A stretch of DNA of 64,000 nucleotides from Haemaphysalis longicornis. Lineage: Eukaryota; Arthropoda; Arachnida; Ixodida; Ixodidae. Positions within the stretch are counted from its first letter, which is position 1. Each line of letters starts with the position of its first letter. The notes beneath the pieces are model-generated. The model did no database searches, was not told the origin of the DNA, and saw nothing but the letters and a program-made list of their open reading frames with translations. The position numbers were made by a program, and so were the translations under genes. The DNA is taken from assembly GCA_013339765.2 (NCBI GenBank), contig CM023449.1, positions 116,748,984 to 116,812,983 on the forward strand, given 5' to 3'. Shown here one piece after another: positions 45,968-55,603 of this stretch.

Positions 45968-47151
45968 CTACCGCACATAGTCGCGAAGCCACTGAGGCTG
46001 CTTAGTCTTACGGCGTGGACGCGTAGACGATGAACTTGAATTATCTGACGACCCAGACGCCCCCTCATTTTCCCTTGTGTTGTCTACATGGCTATTTGGA
46101 TCTGTTTGTTCACTATTTTCTTCCTGACATTCTAATGGTTCCCGAGGGACAATGGATTCAGACCTTGCACTGGTAGAAACCTCCGACAGATCAGGGTCTG
46201 TCGGACCCTGGGGCTTGTCCCTTCTGACAACTGTAGACTAGGGGACTGACTGTCACAAATGTCCAGTTAGACAAAGAGTACAAAAACTCTTTATGCCTCG
46301 ACGAGAGTTCAACATTTTCAAAGGAATACGGTGCCGAGCCAATCTCAATTCCTTTCGGAACGACTGTGAGTTCGAAGCGTTCCAGATCTTTCCATCACTG
46401 AGCTTAAAGGTGAAAGGTGCAACCTGAGCTTGCACTGTCAACGGCTTACTATACTTCAGAAATCCTTGCTTACGGAATTTTACCTTCACGACATCTCCCA
46501 CCTTTATGCGGGTCGGCTGTGCACCTTTCCTTCTGTCAAAGTACTGTTAGCTTTATGCTGCTTCGTGAAGACCTGATTCCGAACATGAGGCAGGAAAATT
46601 GTCCGATTCTGCTGCCTTTTTACGTATCCTGAAGTTGCTAATATCCACTTTGGAACGAGGCTGACGTCCATGCAGCAGAAAAAGCTGGAGAAAAGACCTG
46701 TCACTGAATGTGGTGTGACCCTATACGACCCAAGAAATTGTGTAATGCTTTTCGAAGCATCCTTGCCTTCAAGTCTGGCTACCTGTAAATGTTCTTTTGA
46801 GAACTCTGTTAAACCGTTCAATCTGGCCGTTAGCCTGAGGGTAATAATTCGACGAGAACACGTGGCGGATACCTTTCTCCTTTAGATACTCTTGCATTTG
46901 TTTGGAGACAAACTGGGGTCCATTATCCGTCACTAAAACCTCGGGAGCCCTTCCCGACTGAAAGACCAGTCCAACAACCTAATGACATCCTCAGTTGAAA
47001 TGGAATTTGTGCCCAGAACCTCAGGCCACTTAGAGTAGTAATCGACTAGTGTAACAAGAAATCGGGGGTACGACACATCTAACGAACCGACGATGTCCAT
47101 TCCCCAACTTTTGCCAAGGCCCTTCAGGCCATTCCACTGGCTGCAACGGAG
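45968..47151 (-). pseudogene. Gypsy-B integrase core and C-terminal tail, frameshifted
   Basis: The core lies in broken frames between 46820 and 47150: a DIVGSLDV-type first Asp, TDNGPQFV second Asp (46900-46940), and a QANGQIERFNR Glu motif (46815-46860). Then 46504-46821 (ITQFLGSYRVTPHSVTG) and 46253-46501 (VGDVVKVKF, KPLTVQAQVAPFTFKLSDGK, a GPY/F-like C-terminal region). The last frame is Ser-rich and basic, ends QPQWLRDYVR and stops at 45968-45970. Not translatable as one protein. Confidence 0.7.
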
Positions 47152-48066
47152 CTACATGAGGCTTAGCAGACTTGTCTGCCAGCTGACAAACGTGACATGC
47201 TTTACATGTTTTTCAACATTGCGATCCATTTGAGGCCACCAGTAACGTTCCCGGAGAAGTTGCTTCGTTCGTACTATTCCTTGATGATTTTCATGTGCTA
47301 ACTCGAGAAACGTAGGTACCAGTACACAAGGAATGACTTCACGGTCATCACGCATGAGTAATCCGTCCACAACAGAAAGTTGATCCCTTACATGAAAGTA
47401 AGCTGTTAAGTCACTGTGTACCTTTTTCTTATCGGGCCAACCCTTGGACACATACTCTGCTACCTTCTGCAACGTCACATCGGCCTTCGTTGCCAGCTGC
47501 ACGGTTTCTTTATCGACTACTGATGTTACTAGTGACACTATCTCTTCCTCCTTAACAAGTTCTTGACCGGTCTGAATGGGTAATCTCGATAGAGCGTCAG
47601 CCACCAGATTTTCTGACCCTTTGCAATACTCGATGTCAAAATTGTAATACAGCAAACGAGCTGACCACCGTGAAATCCTCAAAGGTCTCCGACCTGAGTC
47701 TCCTGCGGCTAACAAAGCCACTATAGCCTGATGGTCAGTTCTAAGTGTGAACCGTCTGCCCCAAAGAAAAATGTGCCACTTTTCGCACGCGAACAAACAA
47801 GCCAGCGCTTCGCGCTCTCCCACAGAGTATTTTCTCTCAGTCTCCGACAAAGTTCTAGATGCAAAGGCTATGGTTTCAAGCCGAGAACCATACCGCTGCT
47901 GTAGTACCGCTCCAATTCCCACATCAGATGCGTCGGTAGTTACTACTACAGGCAAGTCAGGATTGAAGACCTTCACAAACGGAGAACATGTGAGGCACGC
48001 TTTCAACTGATCGAAACTGCGCTGAGCATCATCAGACCAACAAAACGTCTGACCCTTCCTGAGCAT
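47152..48066 (-). pseudogene. Gypsy-B RNase H and integrase zinc domain
   Basis: 304 codons open. RNase H: VVVTTDASDVGIGAVLQQRY (Asp), VGEREALACLFACEKWH (Glu), LRTDHQAIVALL (Asp), YCKGSENLVADALSRLP. Integrase N-terminal zinc domain: LAHENHQGIVRTKQLLRERY with H-x3-H; the C-x2-C pair is disturbed by a frame break (KHVTFVSWQTSLL where KxCxxCQ is expected). RNase H removes RNA from the hybrid during cDNA synthesis. Confidence 0.8.
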
Positions 48067-48109
48067 GAGGCGAAGTGGTTCAACTATCTCTGCATAGTTC
48101 TTTATGACC

Positions 48110-49136
48110 TTAGCATAGTATCCTGCAAGACCTAAAAATGATTGCAGTGACTTTTATGTCCGTAGGAGCGGGAGCATGAACTATAGCTTTTACTTTGCTC
48201 TCCAAAGGTGAGATGCCCTCAGCCGAAATCTTGTGACCCAAAAAATCAAGTTCCTTGACCGAAAAAAGACATTTGTCGTTCAACTTCATGCCACTGTTTG
48301 CTATACATGTTAAGACTTCAACCAGGCTCGCGTCATGCTCAGCTTGAGTCTTTCCCCACACAAGAATATCATCAAGATAGCAAACAACATTTTTTGCAAT
48401 TTTTTAAGATCTGAGACATCATTTTTTGAAAAACCGCAGGCGCCGACGCCAGACCAAAACACACCCTCTTAAACCTGAATAAACCTTCATGAGTCATGAA
48501 GTAGTTAAGTCCCTACTGCCCTCTTCCAGCAACAACTGATGATAAGCCGACGCCAAGTCAAGCTTAGAAAAACAAACAGCACCATGAAACATCTGCAACA
48601 GCTCTTCAACATGCGGTAAAGGATACCCATCAATGATAATTGCCTTATTCGGTTCCCGGAGGTCCACACACAGCCGAATGTCCCCGTTCTTTTTCCGGAC
48701 GACAGACGAGTGGCGAAACCCACTCCGAGGCGTCGACACGCTCAATGACATCATTGTCCTCGAGGCGTCGCAGCTCGCTGGACACTGGATCACGGAGAGC
48801 AAGAGGCAATCTTCGTAGCTTAGATGCAACTGGAGTCACACCTGGCCGCCGTTGGATCTTATGCGAGACGTCCTTGACAAGACCCAACTCGCCGTTGAAG
48901 AGATGTTCGAAACCGGGGGCACGTTCCACGGGACACTGCACTGCACACACCGATGCTAGTCGACACGTAAGAGACGCCCCGTCGATCTGATACCCAATTT
49001 CTGGATGGCGTCGAGTCCCAAAAGCGATGTCCCTTTGTCTGTGACGTAGAATGTGACGGAGCAAGACCGTTGCAAGACTTGAACAGGAGCTTGAAATGAG
49101 CCGCGGATGCCGATACGTTGTTTGGAAAAATTCCAC
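48110..49136 (-). pseudogene. Gypsy-B reverse transcriptase, frameshifted
   Basis: Successive frames: HLFNGELGLVKDVSHKIQRR and RRLEDNDVIERVDASEWVSP (48645-49136); RKKNGDIRLCVDLREPNKAI and FSKLDLASAYHQLLLEEGSR (48494-48829), with the first catalytic Asp; then YLDDILVWGKTQAEHD (around 48345-48385), the active site, and CLFSVKELDFLGHKISAEGI. Frames relative to protease are shifted, restored, shifted. All catalytic residues are present in the DNA, separated by single-base indels near 48700-48725 and 48495. Confidence 0.8.
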
Positions 49137-49492
49137 AAGTTGACGGAAGCCTTGGACAGCGCATGCTGTTTACTGAAGTGACGCTTGAAATCTTCGACAG
49201 TCATCAACGACACGGATGCTCCGGTATCGACTAAGAGTTGCATGGTCACTCCGCTGACTTCGGCTTGTACGACTAAGTCCTTTCTCGGAGGATTGTTGAC
49301 GCTGACTTCCGCTTGGACGACTAAGTCCTTCCTCGAAGAAGTGCTGACTGTTAAGACGGAAGATCTCGAAGATGAGTTGATCTCCGTGGATGTTGGATGC
49401 TGTACAGGTTCCGGTGCCGGAGCGAAGCCCTTAGCTTCCTCCGAAGAAACTCGATGCAGTGGTGCCGACTTGCGACACATCGACGCGAAATG
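48956..49492 (-). pseudogene. pro: Gypsy-B protease, in frame with gag after a TGA
   Basis: Starts right after the gag TGA with HFASMC, the end of the second zinc knuckle, then the retropepsin: MQLLVDTGASVSLM (catalytic DTGA) and TSLLGLDAIQKLGI (the conserved second motif). Before it DLVVQAEVS occurs twice, the result of a tandem duplication at about 49255-49345. Retropepsin works as a dimer and cuts the polyprotein. Catalytic residues are intact. The frame ends at 48956, where pol shifts frame. Confidence 0.8.
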
Positions 49493-50539
49493 TCACCACT
49501 TGTTACAAGAGTTGCAGCGCCGATTTCGGGCTGGACACTTTTGAAATGCTGAATTATGCCATTTATTTCCGCACCGTTCGCACAACTGAAGCTTGCCTGC
49601 AAACTTCTTCTGCTGAACTGTACCGCGGAACTCTACAGCTGACTGCGGATGGAAACGTCCATCTTGGGGGCCACCATCTTGTCTTCCCGAACCCGGTGGA
49701 ATGACGTCACGGCCTCCCCGGCTGGCCAGGCCATCTTGAATTCCTGTGCCGCCATTTTGAGCGCGCCGGCCTCCCCGGCGGCCCACGCCATCTTGATCCT
49801 CCACGCCGCCATCTTGATCGCGGCGGCTTCCCCGACCGCCATCTTCCGCGACGCCACCTTCTCCTCGTCGGCCTACCGCTTGTACTTGATGATGCGAACC
49901 GAAGGCTTGGTTCGCCAACGACAACGATTCAAAACTCCGACCAATCTCTTCAGCTTTCTCCAAAGACAACTTTTCGCCATGTGCGAGCAGCTTTTCTCTA
50001 ACCTGGGGGTTAGACGTTCCATGTATGATTTGATCTCGGACGCGCTCCGCGTACGTCAGCCCGAACTTGCAACGTACGGCTTTCTCCTTTAGAGCGGTCA
50101 CGTATTCTAAAAAACTTTCCCCCCGAAATTGACGACGGCTTGTGAACTCATGTCGTTCAACAAGCGTATTTGTGGACGCAGCGAAGAGCCGGTCCAGCTG
50201 CTCCAAAAGTTGGTCGAATTTCGAAATGGCCGGAGCGGAGGATGCGGTCACACTACAGTCGGTCGCGGAGTCGGTCACGATAGGGCTGGTTACATGAGCG
50301 TCGGTCACGTTACTGGCGGCGTCCCTCCTTGCTTCGTCCTGCTCCGCCTCAGCAAAATACCTTCGTTGCCCCTCCCTACCCAAAACACTGACGAGCGCCG
50401 ACGCGCGTCGTCCGTCATTCCAGTCGCTGCCGCCAGCCGCCTCGAGATGGGCCTGAAACAATTTTTTCCAGTTATGCCACAGAATCGGAGGCGGCCCCGG
50501 CAATTCGAGGAAAACGGGCAGGTTATCGAAGAGGCCCAT
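49493..50539 (-). CDS. gag: Gypsy-B Gag
   Basis: 348 codons from the first Met after the leader. N-terminus FLELPGPPPILWHNWKKLF and DWNDGRRASALVSVLGREGQ is the matrix/capsid-type start of arthropod Gypsy Gags. The middle (RHEFTSRRQFRGESFLEYVT, ERVRDQIIHGTSNPQVREKL, residues about 120-185) is the capsid core. Residues 220-295 are Gly/Asp/Gln/Arg-rich repeats. A zinc knuckle region follows (CERCGNKWHN, CPARNRRCNSCNKW), where a TGA ends the frame inside the second knuckle. Gag would assemble the particle and bind element RNA. Protease lies in the same frame beyond the TGA, so Gag-Pro was probably one polypeptide. Confidence 0.85.
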   Translation of the reverse strand: MGLFDNLPVFLELPGPPPILWHNWKKLFQAHLEAAGGSDWNDGRRASALVSVLGREGQRRYFAEAEQDEARRDAASNVTDAHVTSPIVTDSATDCSVTASSAPAISKFDQLLEQLDRLFAASTNTLVERHEFTSRRQFRGESFLEYVTALKEKAVRCKFGLTYAERVRDQIIHGTSNPQVREKLLAHGEKLSLEKAEEIGRSFESLSLANQAFGSHHQVQAVGRRGEGGVAEDGGRGSRRDQDGGVEDQDGVGRRGGRRAQNGGTGIQDGLASRGGRDVIPPGSGRQDGGPQDGRFHPQSAVEFRGTVQQKKFAGKLQLCERCGNKWHNSAFQKCPARNRRCNSCNKW

Positions 50540-50756
50540 GCTGCCAAGCAGGAAGGAGGAGAGACGCAGGAGCAGAAGCAGAAGAAGAACGAAGTAGGGC
50601 GAGGCCTAAACGACGGTTTCGACAAGCGTCAGCACAAAGAACGCTAGGCCTCGCGACGCCAGACGCGCCGGACAGTCACACTCGAGCGAGGTCAAACGCA
50701 CTCACGTTTTCATTCTGCCGGACCCGTCGCCGATGTCGTCGCAGCAGAAGAAAAGC

Positions 50757-50774
50757 ATCCCATCCTTGTCGCCA
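50757..50774 (-). promoter_or_regulatory. Gypsy-B primer-binding site
   Basis: On the minus strand TGGCGACAAGGATGGGAT starts six bases after the 5' LTR (spacer TCTTTT). TGG complements the CCA end of a tRNA. I cannot say which tRNA. Confidence 0.6.
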
Positions 50775-50780
50775 AAAAGA

Positions 50781-51032
50781 TGTTGTGTCGTGGGCGACGG
50801 CGAGCGAGGGACGGCCGCCGGGCCCACGCACAAGCCCAAGAAGAAAGAGTGCGGCCTGCTCGTACCAAGACCAGAACCCAAAGAGAACGTTTATTGTTCA
50901 ACAAGACAGCACCGAGACGCATACGCACGTGACCCGTCACGTGCGTCCACAGCAACGACATCTAATTACAATTCATACAACCAAGCGCACACAGTGAGCG
51001 GGCGCTCCACTAGAGGGCGCCACTACACCACA
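50781..51032 (-). repeat. Gypsy-B 5' LTR
   Basis: Same length and ends as 45376-45627. It would hold the promoter for minus-strand transcription of the element. Two mismatches to the 3' LTR. Confidence 0.95.
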
Positions 51033-51127
51033 CCTTGTAAATAATGTAAATAGGTCATCTCGTACTGTAAATAGGTTGCGTCGTCATCCTCCATGGTTCG
51101 CCGCATTCCTTCTGCCGCCGCGTAACA

Positions 51128-52327
51128 ATATAGTAAAAGCCTATGATGATCAAGCCACAGAAAGTTTGTACGAGGACGTCGAAACAGCAATGAGGAAGAT
51201 GATGAACACATTCTTCTACAAACGAAGGAATAGCAAATAGACACTGAAAAGCCCCAACGGGTCAACAAAAAATGAAATTGACTTCATTTTAAGTGATAAC
51301 AGGATCTAGGGGTGCTAGGAAAACTTCAGTGGCACAGATCAGATGATGATTAGGCGTAAGGTAAGGCGGAACTTCAAATCAGAAGGAAACTTCATAAAGT
51401 AAAAAAAAAACAGCATGGCATTAGTCAGAGCCATGGCGGAGGAATTTAAAATAACGTAACAAATTCGCGCTCCTAAAGAGTAAAATGACTATGTAGGGAG
51501 GTGTGGCTGCCCCTGAAGGAGAGAACGAAGGCTAGGCGGCCCGGGGCTAAGCTCCGGAGCCTGGAGATCAGCGAGTGTCCGGCCCTACGGCGTGGGCCTC
51601 GCTGTGCCTGCAGAGCTGGCGACGTCCCGGCGCTGCTGCACGGTCGTCGCCTTCCTTAGTGCACCCGAACTGCAGCAGGTCTTGTATTTTTCTCATTCCG
51701 ACATCCTCTTACTCCTCTTCCACATACTACCCACGCTCTTCCCTTCGGGCACATACCCCGGGTGGGTGATTGTCCTGGTCTTTTCGTTAACTTCTTCGCA
51801 ATCGGCACAGTTTCTTGCGTGCATTTCACTACAAAACTACAAGACTTCGAAAAAGCGTTTGAGTCAGTCAACACCGCGGATGTGCTTGAAGCATTGAAAG
51901 ACCAGGGAATGGAGGAGACCTACATAAAACTCGTACACGACATATATAAGGGTAGAACGGGTAGGATAAATACTTCACAAGAAAAGCGAAAAGTTCCCGA
52001 TCAGTAAGGGTGTACGACAGGGAGATACCACCTCGTCAAAACTGTTCTCAGCTGGTCTAGAGGGGATATTTAGGAAGCTTGACTGGAACAAGGTAGGATT
52101 ACGAATAAACGGATTCTTGAGAAATTTGATGTTTGCAGAAAACATAGTTTTGATCAATGAATAAGCAGAGCAGCTTGAAAAAATGCCAGAGGAACTACAA
52201 TCAGAAAGCATGGCTGTCGGACTAAACATTAGTTCTTAGTAAATTTAAAGTAATTATAAATAAGCATGCGGAAAGCGCTCGTTTGCGCTTCGGAAACACA
52301 ACATAAGAACTTATGAAAGAATATAAC
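51128..52327 (+). pseudogene. RTE-like LINE relic, 5' part (gamma)
   Basis: Same relic. A small deletion removes the YAPTA codons at 51145. EKAFESVNTADVLEALKDQG starts near 51850. It breaks off at Gypsy-A (52328); the C-terminal part resumes at 56597. Confidence 0.65.
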
Positions 52328-53004
52328 TGTTCGGAGCCCACGAGAGAGACGACCGACCCGTTCAGCAGCAAGAATGGAACTCTTTATTCCCGAAAGCCTC
52401 GGAGCACGCGCTCCACGTCAGGCGCTCTCACGCGCTCGCTCACACGTGTCAGAGTGGCCAGCCGCCCCTACGTCTCCCCTCTTAGACTATGACAAAGGAG
52501 TACACTCGAACGCTGTAAGTTCAGTCTTTGCGGGGGGCCGGACCGCTCGGCCAGATCTCGTGCGATAGCTGCCCTTAGACCGTGCCGAATCCGGAATAGA
52601 AACTGTCCCAGAAGTTGGCGAAGTTGGCGACCTCCCCGTACTCTCTTCTTTCTCGTGTCCCGTCCACTCTTCTCCCTCGTGTGACGCCGAGTCCTTCGTC
52701 ACGTCGGGCTGGGACCGTACCAAGTGGCGGCGGTTTCTTTGCACCACGCCCCGTGGTGTTTCGACCACGAATGAGCGAGGCCTTTGAGCTGGGCTGAAAG
52801 GAGTGTCGCCGGGCAGTTGAGATCCTTCACCCATACACGGTCACCTGCTGTTAAAGGCGGCAACGGACTAGCGCGGTGTCGAGAGTTGAACGCCTTGGCT
52901 TGTTGGGCTTTATAAGCAGCATCCCTATCCTTGAACTCCCGATGACTTGGGGTATGTGGACTCAGGCGTCCTGGAAGACTCGGAAGTCGCGTCTGAAGAT
53001 TGCG

Positions 53005-53695
53005 TCACATCAGAAGCTGGGCTGGGGAATATTCGGATGGTCCCGGTGTATCACGATAGGATAGGAGTGCCATGTACGGGTCATGGCTTTTTTCCAGAAG
53101 GTTCTTTACCATCCGTACCATGCGTTCCGCCTCGCCATTGCTTTGCGAGTACCGCGGGCTGCTGGTTTCATGGCGAAAACAGTACGTCTGAGCAAACTTG
53201 GCAAACTCGTTTGATGAAAATTGGGGTCCATTGTCTGTCCGAACGACATCAGGAATCCCGTGGCGCGCGAAGCAACTCTTTACCGCGTTTATCACTGCTA
53301 CGCTAGTCGTGGAAGTGAGGGACACTACTTCGGGAAAACCGTGAGTAGTAATCTACGACGACAAGGTGTTCACGGCTTTTGCAGTGGAATAGGTTGATCG
53401 CAAGATGTTGCGTCGGACGATCTGGTGTCGCTGTAGGCATGAGTGGTTTGGGGTTCACCACTCTGTTGGCTGGGCAACTGTTCGCACTTGTAACCGTGTG
53501 TTCAATGTACATGTTGCACCCAGGCCACCAGACACTTTCTCTTGCTCGTTCCTTGCACCGGCGAAGTCCTTGATGCCCGTCATGAAGGAGGGCCAGCAAA
53601 TTGGCTCGCAACGCCCGAGGGATAACTAGGCGGCGGTCCAAGAGTATAATCCCATTGAAAGTGCTCAATCTGGCCCTTTCCTTCCAAAATTGCAT
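53005..53695 (-). pseudogene. Gypsy-A integrase (gamma)
   Basis: Two overlapping frames (53303-53695 and 53005-53325). The zinc domain HDGHQGLRRCKERARESVWW is kept, but its CEQC is broken to ANSC by a small deletion. In the core AINLFH replaces AIDLFH, so the first catalytic Asp is lost. RTDNGPQFSS and QSNGEAERM are intact. Confidence 0.7.
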
Positions 53696-53865
53696 GAGGT
53701 GAACTGGAACCTTGCTCTTGTCTGGCCAGCCATTTTCTATGAAACCACTGACTGCTAGGCATTCCTCGTCGTAGAGCTCCGCTTGTCGAATCTCTTCAAC
53801 GCGGCTTCGTACTGGTGCTGAGAAGCCTTTGTAGACATCCCCAATAAAGAGTTCAACAGCATTTA

Positions 53866-54261
53866 CTAATTTGGGGGAGCGGTATCGCAGGGAGCTCTGG
53901 ACAGCGTGTCTGCAGTTGCCAGCAACTTCCCCGGCAAGTACTTTACTTGAAATTGGTATCGCATCAACTTTATACGAATGCGCTGAATCCTTGGTGGCAG
54001 CTGATTGAGGTCTTTATGTCCGAGAAGGGCTACAAGGGGTTGATGGTCAGACTCCACCGTGAAGAAGAGACCACGCAGATACTGGTCGAACCGCGTTATA
54101 GCCCATGTTATCGCCAGTGTCTCCTTCTCAGTCTGGCTGTAGCGGGCGTCTGTTGGAGTCAAAGATCTCGAAGCGAAGGCGACAGTGCGTCGAGCACCAC
54201 AGGGTTGACTTTGGAGAAGCACGGTGCCGATACCATACGAGCTTGCATCCGGCGCGACCAC
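53866..54261 (-). pseudogene. Gypsy-A RNase H (gamma)
   Basis: 131 codons: VAPDASSYGIGTVLLQSQPC, KETLAITWAITRFDQYLRGL, ESDHQPLVALLGHK and YLPGKLLATADTLSRAP. All three acidic residues are present. The frame starts at the right-hand border with the gag-LTR insert and stops shortly after the domain. Confidence 0.75.
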
Positions 54262-54283
54262 GGTTGAAAACGACGGGTCATAT

Positions 54284-55484
54284 TGTCATGGGACACCTAG
54301 ACGCGTACGAAATGCGTGGCTCTTGTCGCGCCATGTCTGCTTGCTCCGATGTCCTCACATCTTGGCTGATTTCTTCTCTGACATTTTCGGCGATGGACAT
54401 CGAAGCAGGTGACACGTTTCCCAGTTGAAGGCGGTGGAGCTCCTCTTTGACTATTTGCCTCACGATCTCGCGGAGCCCAGGAATTCCGAGCTGAGCTACG
54501 TTTGACACGGTGGCTCCTTCGCAGTGGTATTGCCGCGCCCGTTGCCGAAGTGCCCTCTCGATCGCCGTAGCCTCCTTAATAAATTCGGAAAACGGTTAAT
54601 CGCGGATTTCGTACTAGACCGGCAAAGATTTCTTCCTTGACCCCTCGCATGAGGTGCCGTACCTTCTTGTCCTCAGCCATGTCGGGGTCTGCCCGCCTGA
54701 ACAGACGAGACATGTCTTCGGCGTATGTCGTGACGCTCTCATTAGGACGCTGACTCCTGGCTTGAAGCGCAGCCTCCGCCGTTTCTTTGTGGTCACCGGT
54801 CACGTAAGCCGCAAGTATCCGCCGGCGAAACTCCTCCCAGGACGTCATCTTGGCCTCGTAGTTCTCGAACCACGTTCGTGCGCCTTCCTCCAGAGCGTAG
54901 TACACATTATGTAGCTTGCGCTCCTCGTTCCATTCGTTGAACGCGGCGACGCGCTCGAACTCGTCCAGCCAGTCCTCCACATCTTCAAAGCTCTCCCCAT
55001 AGAAGATCTTCGGCGTCCGTGGCTGATGAACCACGTACTGAATGGAAGTGGTAGGTGGAGGAGGTGCATCCACGACGCCGGTGTTTCGCCCCGTCATCTT
55101 CCGATTCAGGTAAGCCAAGGGCCCGCACTCCGCAGGTAATCCGCGTAGGCATCGGCTGATCCGCTCGTGAACTGGTGTAATTTCGGTACCTGGCGGCCTT
55201 GTAGTCGGCGTCCTGGTAGGACCGGGTATCATGTGCCCCGCACCTCACCACTTGTAACGGTGAAAGTGAGCACTGGGGTTTGTAGAAATAAAGAAAAGCA
55301 ATTTATTTAGAGGGCGAACTTGTGCCCGTAAGTCGCTGCCACCGCGAGCTACAGCGTCCACCGAAACTGCTCCTTCGTCTTTCTCTTCGCCTTTTTCTCA
55401 GCTGCTGGCTTCAACGTCCACACTTCGAATACTGGGTGTGGGCCACTGGATCTGTCTGGAAATGATGATAATAATGCCGTGGCA
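54284..55484 (-). mobile_element. Gag-LTR insert inside Gypsy-A (gamma)
   Basis: 1201 bp at exactly the same site as in alpha, flanked by ATAT on both sides (54280-54283 and 55485-55488), where beta has a single ATAT. TGTCATGGGACACC ... GCCGTGGCA. The LTR is 55253-55484 (232 bp). Only one LTR is present. Confidence 0.75.
54576..55232 (-). pseudogene. Gag of the insert (gamma), nearly intact frame
   Basis: 218 codons open: TSIQYVVHQPRTPKIFYGES, FEDVEDWLDEFERVAAFNEW, LEEGARTWFENYEAKMTSWE, FRRRILAAYVTGDHKETAEA and MSRLFRRADPDMAEDKKVRH. This is the retrotransposon gag domain. Near 54590 an extra A shifts the frame (the alpha copy reads TVSEFIKEATAIERA on). The C-terminal part continues at 54278-54508 (MSNVAQLGIPGLREIVRQIV). 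No zinc knuckle is seen before the insert ends. Confidence 0.75.
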
Positions 55485-55603
55485 ATATAGAACTATGCAT
55501 CAGTCTGAGCTGAGCATCTCCTTCACCTTCTTAAATGCGGTATCTTGATCCACACCCCAGATTCAGTGACTGTTTTTGTTAAGCAAAGCTCGGATGGGCG
55601 CAG

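Larger units (their letters stand above)
45376..51032 (-). mobile_element. Gypsy-B: full-length LTR retrotransposon, gamma only
   Basis: 5657 bp inserted in LTR-b of unit gamma. Perfect 5-bp target duplication CCTTG (45371-45375 and 51033-51037). Two 252-bp LTRs, 5' LTR at the right. Order on the minus strand: 5' LTR, primer-binding site, gag, protease, reverse transcriptase, RNase H, integrase, polypurine tract, 3' LTR. Beta and alpha show the empty site. The LTRs differ at two positions only, so insertion was recent, yet pol has several frame changes and gag a TGA. Confidence 0.95.
45252..51127 (+). repeat. LTR 'b' of gamma, split by Gypsy-B
   Basis: The two halves (45252-45375 and 51033-51127) join into the beta and alpha LTR-b sequence when Gypsy-B and one copy of CCTTG are removed. 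Confidence 0.7.

Noticed and set aside
45376..51032. Endogenous retrovirus with envelope
   Set aside because: No open frame with signal peptide or membrane segment lies between integrase and the 3' LTR; the coding part ends at 45968 with the integrase tail.
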